A stretch of DNA of 64,000 nucleotides from CG1-02-35-72 sp045046885 (lineage in GTDB: Bacteria > Bacteroidota > Bacteroidia > Flavobacteriales > Flavobacteriaceae). The stretch is taken from contig JASFYX010000039.1 of NCBI GenBank assembly GCA_045046885.1, positions 1 to 64,000 on the forward strand. Reading direction: 5' to 3'. Of the stretch, positions 7,541 to 16,536 are shown in pieces (the first letter of the stretch is position 1; every line of letters begins with the position of its first letter). The translations under genes were made by a program, and so were the position numbers. The notes below the pieces were generated by a model. That model was given only the letters and a program-made list of their open reading frames with translations. It made no database searches and was not told the origin of the DNA.

Positions 7541-8128
7541 ATGAAAACTACAAAACTATTTTTAATACTCGCCTTAACAGGATTTATGGCTAAAGCACAG
7601 ACTACTTGGCAAATTGATAAGGTACATTCTACTGTGCGTTTTACAATTGCCCACATGGTTATTTCTGAAATTGATGGCTATTTTACCGATTTCAATGGTT
7701 CTATTAGCTACGAAAAAAACGATTTATCAGATGCCGTTGTTAACTTTACAATTAACACCAATAGCGTGAATACACGAAATGCCAAACGTGACGGTCATTT
7801 AAGAAGTCCCGATTTTTTTGATGCGGCAAAATATCCAACTATCACTTTTAAAAGCACATCGGTAACACAAAAAGATGCCAAGCATTTTACTTTAAAAGGG
7901 AATTTGACAATGCACGGTGTTATTAAACCCGTTGTATTAGATCTTTTTGCAGCAGGTACTATAAAGGACAATCGCGGGAATTTAAAAGCGGGCTTTAAAG
8001 TAACCGGTAACCTAAAGCGTTCTGACTTTGGCTTAAAGTACAATTCGGTTATGGATAATGGTGGTGTCGTTATTGGCAAAGAAGTCAGTTTTAACATTAA
8101 ATTAGAAACACGTCAATCAAAAAAATAA
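7541..8128 (+). CDS. YceI-family periplasmic lipid-binding-like protein
   Basis: The 195-aa product has a signal peptide (about residues 1-19, ending MAKAQ) and a YceI domain: WQIDKVHSTVRFTIAHMVI, then DGHLRSPDFFDAAKYPTITF. YceI proteins are lipocalin-like beta barrels that bind isoprenoid quinone-like lipids in the periplasm. The start is 12 bp after the quinone reductase gene, and a lipid/quinone theme would suit that pairing. A more divergent YceI-like protein is at 41809-42378. Confidence 0.9.
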   Translation: MKTTKLFLILALTGFMAKAQTTWQIDKVHSTVRFTIAHMVISEIDGYFTDFNGSISYEKNDLSDAVVNFTINTNSVNTRNAKRDGHLRSPDFFDAAKYPTITFKSTSVTQKDAKHFTLKGNLTMHGVIKPVVLDLFAAGTIKDNRGNLKAGFKVTGNLKRSDFGLKYNSVMDNGGVVIGKEVSFNIKLETRQSKK

Positions 8129-8154
8129 ATAAATAAATAATAAAACTTATAAAA

Positions 8155-8577
8155 ATGAAAAATAATTTGTCTCAAGTAATAGATATATTCGAAAATCAGA
8201 TTCCTGCTAACAAATCTTTAGGTTTAAAAGTGGTTTCAATTTCAGAAGGAAAAGTTGAGGCATTTGTGTCTTTTCGAAAAGAATTTATAGGCGATTACAG
8301 ACAAGGTTTTTGGCATGGAGGCATTTTAGCGGCCATTGCCGACGCTGTTGGTGGTTTGGCCGGATTTACAACTTTTAAATCTGCAAACGACAAAATCAAT
8401 ACCATAGATATGCGTATAGATTATTTGACACCGGCCATTTTAGAAGATATCCACGTTTCTGTTAAACTTATAAAAGTAGGTAAACGCATCATCAACGCCG
8501 ATGTTGTTTTGTATCAGTCAGATATTAATAAACCCGTTGCTGTAGCGCGTTGTGCTTACAGTATTTTACGTCAATAA
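8155..8577 (+). CDS. PaaI-like hotdog-fold thioesterase
   Basis: The 140-aa product is a single hotdog domain of the PaaI/YigI type: FWHGGILAAIADAVGGLAGF carries the conserved HGG motif and the following helix. Such enzymes hydrolyse aryl- or acyl-CoA thioesters in the cytosol. It is the third gene of the operon, 26 bp after the yceI-like gene and 6 bp before marR. The exact substrate cannot be inferred; aromatic CoA esters would fit MarR-regulated phenolic stress but this is a guess. Confidence 0.85.
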   Translation: MKNNLSQVIDIFENQIPANKSLGLKVVSISEGKVEAFVSFRKEFIGDYRQGFWHGGILAAIADAVGGLAGFTTFKSANDKINTIDMRIDYLTPAILEDIHVSVKLIKVGKRIINADVVLYQSDINKPVAVARCAYSILRQ

Positions 8578-8583
8578 ATTGCT

Positions 8584-9045
8584 ATGAGTTTAGAAATAGA
8601 TTTACAAACGTCCTTTAAAAACGCTTATCAAAAAACGCGTTTAAACATTCATTACACGCACAGTTATCTGTCAAATAAATCGCAAGAATTGTTTAAAAGC
8701 TATGGGCTTTCGCCTTCTCAATTTAATGTTTTACGTATTTTAAGAGGGCAACATCCTGAGGCGGCAAGCATTGGTCTTATAAAAGAGCGCATGATAGACA
8801 AGAGCTCTGACGTGAGTCGTATTGCAGACAGACTAGTTGCTAAAGATTTAATTGAACGCAGCGAATGTAAACTAGACCGTAGACAAAAAGATATCATGAT
8901 TAGTAACAAAGGTTTGCAGTTACTCACTAAAATGGATGTTTGCGAAAAAAAATTAGACAAACTTTTAAAGCATGTCTCTGTAGCCGATTTAAATAAGTTA
9001 AATATGTTACTCGACGCGATAAGGAATACTGAAAATATGACATAA
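8584..9045 (+). CDS. MarR-family transcriptional regulator
   Basis: The 153-aa product has the MarR winged helix-turn-helix: LSPSQFNVLRILRGQHP, a recognition region near KERMIDKSSDVSRIADRLVAKDLIERSEC, and the wing DRRQKDIMISNKG. MarR dimers usually bind short palindromes over their own operon's promoter and release them when a phenolic or oxidant binds. The gene is last in the quinone reductase/YceI/thioesterase operon, whose promoter has an 18-bp palindrome at 6927-6944. Two cysteines (in RSECKLDR and MDVCEKK) could be redox-active, but this is unproven. A strong terminator follows. Confidence 0.9.
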   Translation: MSLEIDLQTSFKNAYQKTRLNIHYTHSYLSNKSQELFKSYGLSPSQFNVLRILRGQHPEAASIGLIKERMIDKSSDVSRIADRLVAKDLIERSECKLDRRQKDIMISNKGLQLLTKMDVCEKKLDKLLKHVSVADLNKLNMLLDAIRNTENMT

Positions 9046-9065
9046 CTAGCTTGTTATCAAAAGAC

Positions 9066-9112
9066 AAAATGTCATTTAATTAGATTTAATCTGAAAAAAT
9101 GACATTTTTTTT
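9066..9112 (+). terminator. Rho-independent terminator after marR operon
   Basis: Perfect 12-bp arms AAAATGTCATTT (9066-9077) and AAATGACATTTT (9097-9108) with a 19-nt loop are followed directly by further T residues. They lie 20 bp after the marR stop. Confidence 0.8.
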
Positions 9113-9184
9113 GCTCTGGTATTTATTTTGATTATTCTCAATTAAAGTATAAAAATAAGTTTAACCCTTTAAAATATTTAAGTT

Positions 9185-9616
9185 ATGTTAGTAAAAGCAA
9201 ATCACAGTTTCCCAACATTTCCAAATCTATTCGATGATTTTTTTAGAGATTGGTCTGTCAGTAATTTTTCTGACACTAACACTACCCTACCTGCTGTTAA
9301 TATTAAAGAAGACGACAATGGTTTTACCATTGAAGTAGCGGCACCGGGTATGGATAAAAAAGATTTTAACATCAATTTTGAAAATGATGTGTTGACCATA
9401 TCTTCTGAAAAGAAATTTGAAAACGAAGAAAATGACGAAAATTATACCCGTAAGGAGTACAGTTATCAATCATTTACCAGAAGTTTTAGAATTCCAGAAA
9501 ACACAGTTGACAGCGATAAAATTTCTGCCAACTACAAAAATGGCGAATTACGCATCTCTATTCCTAAAAGAGAAGAAGCTAAGCCAAAACCAGCCAGATT
9601 AATTGCTGTTAAATAA
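9185..9616 (+). CDS. Small heat-shock protein, Hsp20/alpha-crystallin family
   Basis: The 143-aa product has a short N-terminal arm (FPTFPNLFDDFFRDW) and an alpha-crystallin domain from about residue 38: LPAVNIKEDDNGFTIEVAAPG, ending with the family signature YKNGELRISIPK. It acts as an ATP-independent holdase for unfolding proteins in the cytosol. The C-terminus has no exact I-x-I motif but contains PARLIAVK. It is monocistronic and followed by a canonical terminator. No HrcA/CIRCE element was seen upstream. Confidence 0.92.
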   Translation: MLVKANHSFPTFPNLFDDFFRDWSVSNFSDTNTTLPAVNIKEDDNGFTIEVAAPGMDKKDFNINFENDVLTISSEKKFENEENDENYTRKEYSYQSFTRSFRIPENTVDSDKISANYKNGELRISIPKREEAKPKPARLIAVK

Positions 9617-9630
9617 CACATTCAAGACAT

Positions 9631-9660
9631 AAAAGCCATCAACTACAGATGGCTTTTTTT
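9631..9660 (+). terminator. Rho-independent terminator after hsp20
   Basis: AAAAGCCATC (9631-9640), loop AACTACA, GATGGCTTTT (9648-9657), then more T. Perfect stem with U tract. Confidence 0.85.
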
Positions 9661-9683
9661 TATTAATTAAAAAATTACAGATT

Positions 9684-10163
9684 ATGAAAAGATTATTGAT
9701 TATAACATCATTATTTTTAATAAGCTTTTACAGTTGCAGTAACAAAAAAATAGATGCCAGTAAAAGTTCAGACATTAAAACCTCTTTGTTAGATACTATT
9801 AAACCCAAAGTTAATTATAAAGTCCATAAAGAATACGATAAGGATGGTAATTTAATTAGTGTTGATTCAACCTATTCTTATATCTATTCAAATGGAAATA
9901 TTTCTAATAAAGTACAGAGCAAAATTTTTGAGCAATTTAAAGATGAAATGTCCAAATCATTTCCGGATTTCCAAAATGATATTTTCGACAATTTTATTAA
10001 AGAAGGCAATATAAACGATTCTATTTTTAAAAATGATTTTTACAGTCCCAATTTCTTCTTTAGAAATCAAAGTATGGAAATGGAAATGATGCTAAAACGT
10101 ATGGATTCTATAAAGAATAGTTTCTACAAAGAACAATTAAAAGCCTATAAAAAACAGATCTAA
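9684..10163 (+). CDS. Hypothetical lipoprotein (159 aa)
   Basis: The protein starts with a lipoprotein signal peptide, LLIITSLFLISFYSCSNKK, with the lipidated cysteine at about residue 18. The rest is hydrophilic: the YKVHKEYDKDGNLISVDSTYSY segment resembles a short beta-hairpin repeat, and the C-terminal part is rich in Asn/Phe/Lys and helical. I recognise no domain. It follows hsp20 after a terminator and is separated from a convergent outer-membrane protein gene by a long perfect hairpin. A stress link through hsp20 is not supported because of the terminator. Confidence 0.7.
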   Translation: MKRLLIITSLFLISFYSCSNKKIDASKSSDIKTSLLDTIKPKVNYKVHKEYDKDGNLISVDSTYSYIYSNGNISNKVQSKIFEQFKDEMSKSFPDFQNDIFDNFIKEGNINDSIFKNDFYSPNFFFRNQSMEMEMMLKRMDSIKNSFYKEQLKAYKKQI

Positions 10164-10168
10164 TTTTT

Positions 10169-10210
10169 ATAATTGATAAGATGACTACTCAAAGTCATCT
10201 TATCAATTAT
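10169..10210. terminator. Bidirectional terminator-like hairpin (18-bp perfect stem)
   Basis: An 18-bp perfect inverted repeat (10169-10186 and 10193-10210) around the loop ACTCAA lies between convergent genes ending at 10163 and 10220. There is no separate U tract, but each arm ends in AT-rich sequence, so it may end transcription from both sides. Confidence 0.65.
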
Positions 10211-10219
10211 GGTTTCCTC

Positions 10220-12928
10220 TTAATGAGCCCGCCAATGTCTTCTATTACCCGAGCCTCTTTTGCTGCTCTTACCTTGAGGTGGTTTAAGGCTGTAAGTAAA
10301 ACTAATCATAGCATAAGTGCCTAAATTTGTTCTAAAGGTTTCTTCAAAATAATTAGCCGAACTGGTTCTTACAATACCTACATCTTTATCTAAAATATCG
10401 AGGACTTGCAGTTTTAAATTACCACGTTTGCCTTTCAAGAAAACGTATTCTACAGCCATATTCCAAATAGGAACCGATTGTGAAGCAAAATTATTATCGG
10501 TATATAATGAGTAGTCAAACTGCGTGTTAAAACTAAAACTGTTGGTTATATTAATGTCAAATTTTGTAAAATAGTTTTGCTTAAAATAATTACGGTCTCT
10601 AGCTTGTAGTGAAAAAGTTGTCTTGTCAAAATCAAAATTTCCGCCTATTGTTAAATCAACTTTATTTTTATTATTGTTACTAAAACTCAGACCTATACTT
10701 GTACTTTTACTATTCGTTTTATTAACAGCGTTATCAATTATAGTATTGTAATCGTTAATATTGCCACTTATTCTCAAGCTGTAGCGCAAACCCACTTTTT
10801 TAATTTTCTTACTGTAATACACCATCCCTCTAAAACTGGTCTTATCACCAAAATTTAAGTAAGAAGCGTGTTGCACATAATCGGCATCAATATTTCTACT
10901 GGTTACAATGGCATTGGTTGTTTTGGTATAGTTAAAAAATGAGAAAAAACTGGTAGCACGTTTAAATTCGTGTGAATAAAACATAATATTGTAATTATCG
11001 GCTAATTCAGGTGTTAAACCAATGTTTCCTGTTGTAATGTACAATGGATTAAAATCGTTTATAACAGGCGTCGCCTGATTTAAACTTGGTAAATTAGTGC
11101 TTTTATTGTAACGCAAACGCAACCTTTTCCCTCTTTTATATTCGTAACTGATTGTCGCTTTCGGTAAAAAGTTTGTGTATTTTTTAGAAATGACATTGCT
11201 GTTGTCTAAATCTAAATTTTGTTTTAGGTTTTCAAAACCACCTGACAGATAAAATTGAAATTTATCGTGACTGTAAACATACCCTAACTGATTGTTATAA
11301 GTCTGTTTATTATAATCTAATAGATAAATAAGAGGTGTTTCTACTACGGCATTTACAGAGCCTGTCTGATTGACGTCCTCGCTGCTATCATTATTAACAA
11401 CACTAGAAGATATACTTATAAAATGATGCGGTGCAATAGGTTCCATATACCTAAACGACACATTAAAATTAAAAGCCTTGTTTCTTTCGTCTCTATTGGT
11501 TATTTCGTCTGTTTGCCTAAAATTGGCAATATCCGAAACATTAAATTTATTTAAAGAGCGTTGAAAGTTTTTATCGTCATTATTATAAAAAGATAGGCCA
11601 CTTCTTATGCGTAAATTACGTCCTTTATCAGTAACCTTTTTGCGATAAGAATAATTTAAATTACCACTACTTCTACTATCGTTGCTGGTCGTTGTACGAT
11701 TGCTATTGGTGTTTTCTACACCGGCTTCGTTAAAGAAAACCGATTTATTTGTGGCATCTGAACTCCTGTCGTCCTTTTTAAAATTCCCTCTAAACTCTAC
11801 GTATTTACCTTTTACAGACCTGTCGCGCAAGCTAAAGTTCACATTGTGGTTGTTTGACACATTTTTACTTTCTAAAGCCTTATCGGATGAAAAGGATGTG
11901 TTGTTTTTAAACTCTGTGCGCTTAGATGTTTCATCGGCTTTGTTATCAGAATAACCGTAGTGATAATCTAAATTAAAGTTGTAATTCTTTTTAAATTCGT
12001 AATTGTAATTAGCTCCAGCTGTACCTGTGGTTAAAAAACCGTTATTGGTATTACTTCTGTTGCCATTGCGCATAAATACAGTAGCGCCGGTATTGTTAAT
12101 ATTATTGAGCTTGCCAAACATGGCCAACTGTGTATTTTTAGTAAAACGATTGATGTCAAAATTAGATTGATATCTGTTGTTTGAACCCACACCTCCTCCT
12201 AGTTTCCCAAAGTATCCTGACTTTTTACCTTTCTTTAAAACGAGGTTTATAATTTTAGTTTTTTGGCCATCCTTTATGCCTGTCACACGGGTATCATCAC
12301 TTTCTTCGTCTATAATTTGGACACTTTTTATAGCGTCAGCATTTAAATTTTTAAGCGCTATAGCCGGGTCGTTGTTAAAAAATTCTTTGCCGTCAACCAA
12401 TATCTTCTTAATATCTTCTCCTTGGGCATTAACAGTACCATCCGGATTGACTTGCACACCCGGTAATTTTTTAATCAAATCTTCTACATTATCATCTTGT
12501 TTTACCTTGAAGGCTTTGGTATTAAAAGACATAGTATCTTGCTTTATCTTTATAGGAATAATGGCATTTATAGTGACTTCACTTAAATTATTGACCTGTT
12601 TTTTTAACTGGAGAATTCCCAAATTTAAAGGAGATTTAGTAACTTTTAAAACACGCTGATCAACTTTATAAGTCATTAAGAAGACCTGAAACATATAAGT
12701 ACCTGGTTTAAAATCAGACAATTCAAATTTACCATCGGGTCCAGTTGACGTGTATTTAACCAACAGAGAGTCTTTTGGTTGCAAAAGAGCTACCGAAACA
12801 AATTCTAAAGGTATTTTATCTTCGTCTATTACAATACCTTTAATACTTTGGGAATATGATTTTTGAAGACCTATAAAGCTGGTTAAGAAAAGCAGTATAA
12901 GACTTATTTTAGTAGTGTTTTTGGTCAT
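10220..12928 (-). CDS. Outer-membrane beta-barrel protein with CarboxypepD_reg domain (TonB-receptor-like)
   Basis: The 902-aa product has a signal peptide (to about residue 26), then a carboxypeptidase-regulatory-like beta-sandwich (SIKGIVIDEDKIPLEFVSVALL...), then a plug-like segment (KKLPGVQVNPDGTVNAQGEDIKKILVDGKEFF in the 160-190 region). A long Asn/aromatic-rich beta-barrel follows. This is the layout of the Bacteroidota OMP_b-brl_3 group, relatives of TonB-dependent receptors. No SusD partner is next to it and no substrate can be inferred. An 18-bp perfect palindrome lies 24 bp upstream of the start. The very C-terminal RGSGNRRHWRAH tail is unusually basic for an outer-membrane barrel end. 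Confidence 0.88.
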   Translation of the reverse strand: MTKNTTKISLILLFLTSFIGLQKSYSQSIKGIVIDEDKIPLEFVSVALLQPKDSLLVKYTSTGPDGKFELSDFKPGTYMFQVFLMTYKVDQRVLKVTKSPLNLGILQLKKQVNNLSEVTINAIIPIKIKQDTMSFNTKAFKVKQDDNVEDLIKKLPGVQVNPDGTVNAQGEDIKKILVDGKEFFNNDPAIALKNLNADAIKSVQIIDEESDDTRVTGIKDGQKTKIINLVLKKGKKSGYFGKLGGGVGSNNRYQSNFDINRFTKNTQLAMFGKLNNINNTGATVFMRNGNRSNTNNGFLTTGTAGANYNYEFKKNYNFNLDYHYGYSDNKADETSKRTEFKNNTSFSSDKALESKNVSNNHNVNFSLRDRSVKGKYVEFRGNFKKDDRSSDATNKSVFFNEAGVENTNSNRTTTSNDSRSSGNLNYSYRKKVTDKGRNLRIRSGLSFYNNDDKNFQRSLNKFNVSDIANFRQTDEITNRDERNKAFNFNVSFRYMEPIAPHHFISISSSVVNNDSSEDVNQTGSVNAVVETPLIYLLDYNKQTYNNQLGYVYSHDKFQFYLSGGFENLKQNLDLDNSNVISKKYTNFLPKATISYEYKRGKRLRLRYNKSTNLPSLNQATPVINDFNPLYITTGNIGLTPELADNYNIMFYSHEFKRATSFFSFFNYTKTTNAIVTSRNIDADYVQHASYLNFGDKTSFRGMVYYSKKIKKVGLRYSLRISGNINDYNTIIDNAVNKTNSKSTSIGLSFSNNNKNKVDLTIGGNFDFDKTTFSLQARDRNYFKQNYFTKFDINITNSFSFNTQFDYSLYTDNNFASQSVPIWNMAVEYVFLKGKRGNLKLQVLDILDKDVGIVRTSSANYFEETFRTNLGTYAMISFTYSLKPPQGKSSKRGSGNRRHWRAH

Positions 12929-12951
12929 TTTTTTATTTGGTTAATTGACTG

Positions 12952-12969
12952 ATGAAAAATATTTTTCAT
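12952..12969. promoter_or_regulatory. 18-bp perfect palindrome upstream of the outer-membrane barrel gene
   Basis: ATGAAAAAT / ATTTTTCAT (12952-12969) is a loopless perfect palindrome 24 bp before the start of the minus-strand barrel gene. This shape suits a dimeric regulator site, but no regulator is nearby and chance is possible in AT-rich DNA. Confidence 0.4.
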
Positions 12970-13141
12970 AGCTTCAAAGGTCAGGCTATTTAAAAGTTAA
13001 AACTCTTAATGTATTGTTAAAGTAGCGGTTCAAATATGTTAAAATTAGGGCTTTTAAAAAATAAAATTTATCTTAAGAAGGGTAAACAAAGCGTCGCTTG
13101 TTATAATGATAGCAAACAGACATTAAGAACAAATAATTCAT

Positions 13142-13149
13142 TAAATTTG
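13142..13149 (+). promoter_or_regulatory. -7 promoter box for the YpdA-like gene
   Basis: TAAATTTG matches TAnnTTTG and lies 23 nt before the ATG at 13173. No well-placed TTG was found. Confidence 0.45.
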
Positions 13150-13172
13150 ATAGTAGCAAAAATTTATAAAAA

Positions 13173-14159
13173 ATGTATGAAATAATTATTATTGGGGCGG
13201 GTCCCGGCGGCTTAAGTATGGCTGTAGAAGCCCGTACTTTTGGTGTGACAACTGATAAAGTCCTTGTTATAGAAAAAGCCGAAGAACACTCTTATACCAT
13301 TAAAAAATACTATCCCGCCAACAAACTGGTAACCGCCAATTTTAAAGGATTTACACCACAATGCACGGGGGTTATGTGTTTAACCGATTCTTCTAAACAC
13401 GAAACAATTTCCTACTTAGATAGAACAATTGAAAATTACGATTTAAACGTACATTATAACGAAACCGTTAGTAAAATTATCAAATCAAAAGACAAACAAA
13501 AATTTACCATAATATCCGACAAAGGAACTTATACCTCAAAAACCATAGCCATAGCTGTAGGTATTTTAGGAAAACCCAATAAACCCTCTTATAAATTAAT
13601 ACCGTCCATTAAAAAACGGATTTTGTTCGATTTGACATCTTTAGAAATTAAAAATTCAAAAGTATTGGTTGTAGGTGGTGGCGACTCGGCTTCAGAATAC
13701 TGTCAGTTTTTATCTGAAGACAACGAAAACAATGACGTCACTTTAAGCTATCGCAAAAAGACCGTAGCGCGTATGAATAATATTAACCGCGACAGTTTAC
13801 TCTCTTTGGCAGGTACACAAAAAACCACCTTGCTATTTGGTTCTAATATAAGCCAGCTAAGTGACGATAATGGCAAACCAAAAGTGCATTTTGAAGAAGA
13901 TTATTATGCCGATACAAGCTTTGACTATATTATCTATGCTTTAGGTGGTACGACGCCCGAAAATTTTTTAAAGACCATTGGTATAGCATTTGACGGCCCC
14001 AACCCTATTTTAAAAGAAGGTTACGAAACCAATGTACAAGGCATGTTTTTGTTGGGCGATTTAAGTGCCGGTAAAAAAGGCGGTTCTATTATTTGGGCTT
14101 TTAATTCGGCCAATACGGCTATGCGTAAAATTTGTAAGGAGTATTTAAAAAATACCTAA
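13173..14159 (+). CDS. YpdA-like pyridine nucleotide-disulfide oxidoreductase family flavoprotein
   Basis: The 328-aa product has an FAD-binding GAGPGG at residues 8-13 and a second dinucleotide fold VVGGGDSASEY around residue 165, the two-domain layout of thioredoxin-reductase-like flavoproteins. The CxxC of thioredoxin reductase is missing, which points to the YpdA group. In Firmicutes those proteins reduce bacillithiol disulfide. Whether this organism makes bacillithiol is unknown, so the substrate is open. Near the C-terminus GMFLLGDLSAGKKGGSII is the FAD-ribityl contact region. It stands alone. Confidence 0.8.
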   Translation: MYEIIIIGAGPGGLSMAVEARTFGVTTDKVLVIEKAEEHSYTIKKYYPANKLVTANFKGFTPQCTGVMCLTDSSKHETISYLDRTIENYDLNVHYNETVSKIIKSKDKQKFTIISDKGTYTSKTIAIAVGILGKPNKPSYKLIPSIKKRILFDLTSLEIKNSKVLVVGGGDSASEYCQFLSEDNENNDVTLSYRKKTVARMNNINRDSLLSLAGTQKTTLLFGSNISQLSDDNGKPKVHFEEDYYADTSFDYIIYALGGTTPENFLKTIGIAFDGPNPILKEGYETNVQGMFLLGDLSAGKKGGSIIWAFNSANTAMRKICKEYLKNT

Positions 14160-14209
14160 CTGGTTTTCAATCCCAAGGCTCTGGAGGCTTTTAGGTCTAC
14201 CAATTTATT

Positions 14210-14217
14210 TACATTTG
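14210..14217 (+). promoter_or_regulatory. -7 promoter box almost touching the cyclophilin start
   Basis: TACATTTG (14210-14217) ends 5 nt before the ATG at 14223. If transcription starts at the usual distance, the mRNA is nearly leaderless. Confidence 0.5.
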
Positions 14218-14222
14218 CAGCC

Positions 14223-14846
14223 ATGAAATTGCACTTATCTTTATTTTTAATAGGCTTTTTATTTATTGCTGTAAACTCTAAGGTTTTTGCACAATCTAAA
14301 GACCCTATTATTTCCAACACCAATACCCTCCCTTTTTTAAAAGCTTATGGGGCTAAAAACAAAGAAACAATTGTAGAAGTCAGTACCAAATTCGGGTCTT
14401 TTCAAATAAGGCTATATAAGGACACACCGTTGTACCGTGCCAGTTTTATTTACCTTACCAAAGTGGGCTATTTTAGCACCTCGGATGTAGATAGAATAGC
14501 CCCCGATTTTATCATACAAATGGGCGATTCTGATAATCCTGCCTGTATAAATATGCGCTACAAATTTAAAAACTATCTGTTGCCTGCCCATTTTTTACAC
14601 AAACACAAGCAATATGCGGTAGCCGCCGCCCGCAGTTGGGATAATAATCCGAAAAAGAAATCGTCTCCTTTTGAGTTTTACATAGTGATGAATAAACGTG
14701 GTGCCCATCATCTAGATAAAGAACACACGGTATTTGGCGAGGTTATCAGCGGCTTTAAAACCCTTAAAATTTTAGAAAAACAAAAACATGGCCGTGATGA
14801 ATGGCCTTTGCAAGACATCAGAATAAAAGTGCAAATCATAAAGTAA
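14223..14846 (+). CDS. Secreted cyclophilin-type peptidyl-prolyl isomerase
   Basis: The 207-aa product has a signal peptide (about residues 1-24, ending KVFAQ) followed by a cyclophilin domain: VEVSTKFGSFQIRLYKDTP, VDRIAPDFIIQMGD and VFGEVISGFKTLKIL are the recognisable blocks. The arginine of the FHR motif is kept as DRI, but the flanking Phe-His is lost, so activity may be reduced. Expected location is the periplasm. It lies alone between the YpdA-like gene and a convergent barrel gene; a gap of 152 bp follows in which I see no gene. Confidence 0.82.
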   Translation: MKLHLSLFLIGFLFIAVNSKVFAQSKDPIISNTNTLPFLKAYGAKNKETIVEVSTKFGSFQIRLYKDTPLYRASFIYLTKVGYFSTSDVDRIAPDFIIQMGDSDNPACINMRYKFKNYLLPAHFLHKHKQYAVAAARSWDNNPKKKSSPFEFYIVMNKRGAHHLDKEHTVFGEVISGFKTLKILEKQKHGRDEWPLQDIRIKVQIIK

Positions 14847-14998
14847 AAGTGTCATTTGGAAGATAAACCTCAAAAACAATGAAAATTGAGATTCTTCACT
14901 TTCCTTCCAGTCCGTTCAGAATTACAATAGCACGTTTTGTGTTTTGTTATTTGATTTTTGTAATTTTATAACGGCCTACTGCTACTGCCAACTGAACA

Positions 14999-16534
14999 CT
15001 AATTCCGTCCTGTTAAAAACGCCAGTCTATAGCTTAAACCGAAATTAAAATAACTACTGTTTAAACCACTCCCCGTAGCCTTGACACGTCCTAAGTCTGT
15101 TCTAAAAGCCAGTTTATCTGAGATGTTATAATAAAAACCTGCCCCGGGTTTTATGATGAGGCCTTGCCCTGTACTGACACTACCACCGCCGGCACCACCC
15201 ACTAAAAATTGGGTAAAAAGACGGAGTTTATTATTTAACAACGGTTTACCCGATAAACCTAAGCCAAAAACACCTTCGGCATAAGCTCCAGCATTGCCAA
15301 AATTAGCAAAGGACGTTTGGCCGGCTAAATAAACCGTTTTGTTTAAATACAATTGGGCTTGAAGCAGAATTTTATATAAATCCTGTTCGGAATTATCGGC
15401 ACGTTTGGCATTAAAATAAATTTCTTGACCCACATTAATTTCAAGTCCTTTAAATTTAACCGATGTAAATGGCTTGTCATTCGCGTTAAGCGTACCGCCT
15501 TGGTGACTTGTATATCTGAGTCCAACGCCATAAGTTGTGGCTTTAAATCGGCTATTAGGCGTTAAAAAATAACCTGTATTGGCATAAAGAGATAGTTTGT
15601 TAAACAATTTTTGTGAAAAAGCTATTTCGGGATTGATGATAAAACCACCCTGAATATCTACTCCACCTCCACCAGCGGCCCCGAGTCCGAATTTAGCCAC
15701 AAGTTGTGTGCGATTTTTGTTGAACGATACACCTGTTCCGATGCCTAAAACCACATCCATAAAACCCGCCGGAATACCGTGATAGGCTCCGTCTGCACGG
15801 ACGTACACAAAGCTGTTGTTTGTTACATAATTATCGAATTCAAATCCTGCCAAACGAATGGTTTTATCAGATAAATCATGACCATTATCATCTTTTGTTC
15901 CGCTACTTAAAGACAAATTATCTAAACGCATGATAAAGGCGTGTTTTTTACTTTTTTGACGCCAATCAGAATTATAAGCGTTGCTATCATAAAATTTATT
16001 GGCATATTTAAACGAACTGTAATCGAATGATAACGGAATTTTTAAAGCGATATTTAACTGCGAACTATTTATAGCACCGTGACTAAAAAAGTTGATATAA
16101 CTGTAACCGCCTTCTAACGAAAAGGTATTAAAATCATAGCCCAAATTAAAGTGTGGCAAAACAAAAGCACCACCACCATCGGGTGCACCCGATCCGCCAC
16201 CGCCGCCTAGATGAACACCTGTATCTAAAAAGAGGTTCTGAGAAATCGTTGTACGAATACCCGCATCAACACCCAATGTAAACAAACCGCCTCTAAAACC
16301 GTTTACACTGCCGTACATACCCACACCTGTATAAAACCAATTGTTGATTTTAAAATTATAATGCATACCCGTAAGTCCCATATTGACTTCACCATCGGGC
16401 ATGTTGACCGATAAATAATCGAAAGTCATAACTGTTTTTTGCGACAGTTTTTTAGGGAATGTTATTTCTTTAGTTTGAGAAAATCCCAAAAAAGAACAAA
16501 ATAACAAAGCGAGAAGGATTGATTTTCTAAGCAT
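14999..16534 (-). CDS. Glycine-rich outer-membrane beta-barrel-like protein, unknown function
   Basis: The 511-aa product has a signal peptide (to about residue 19, GFSQ) and a long alternation of short beta strands with aromatic ends and glycine-rich turns (GVHLGGGGGSGAPDGGGAF, GLGAAGGGGVDIQGG, FLVGGAGGGSVSTGQG). This suggests a transmembrane barrel, and the C-terminus FNFGLSYRLAFLTGRN supports it. I do not recognise the family. It starts 2 bp after the fdhD stop, so it is cotranscribed with fdhD, but a link to formate metabolism is not otherwise supported. Confidence 0.7.
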   Translation of the reverse strand: MLRKSILLALLFCSFLGFSQTKEITFPKKLSQKTVMTFDYLSVNMPDGEVNMGLTGMHYNFKINNWFYTGVGMYGSVNGFRGGLFTLGVDAGIRTTISQNLFLDTGVHLGGGGGSGAPDGGGAFVLPHFNLGYDFNTFSLEGGYSYINFFSHGAINSSQLNIALKIPLSFDYSSFKYANKFYDSNAYNSDWRQKSKKHAFIMRLDNLSLSSGTKDDNGHDLSDKTIRLAGFEFDNYVTNNSFVYVRADGAYHGIPAGFMDVVLGIGTGVSFNKNRTQLVAKFGLGAAGGGGVDIQGGFIINPEIAFSQKLFNKLSLYANTGYFLTPNSRFKATTYGVGLRYTSHQGGTLNANDKPFTSVKFKGLEINVGQEIYFNAKRADNSEQDLYKILLQAQLYLNKTVYLAGQTSFANFGNAGAYAEGVFGLGLSGKPLLNNKLRLFTQFLVGGAGGGSVSTGQGLIIKPGAGFYYNISDKLAFRTDLGRVKATGSGLNSSYFNFGLSYRLAFLTGRN

Positions 16535-16536
16535 AA

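Noticed and set aside
9113..9184. -7 promoter box for hsp20
   Set aside because: Only a 7-base partial match (TATTTTG) was seen, so it was not listed.
12177..12659. 160-aa open frame opposite the outer-membrane barrel gene
   Set aside because: Ser/Phe/Leu-rich shadow of a real gene in the other strand, with no start signal or domain.
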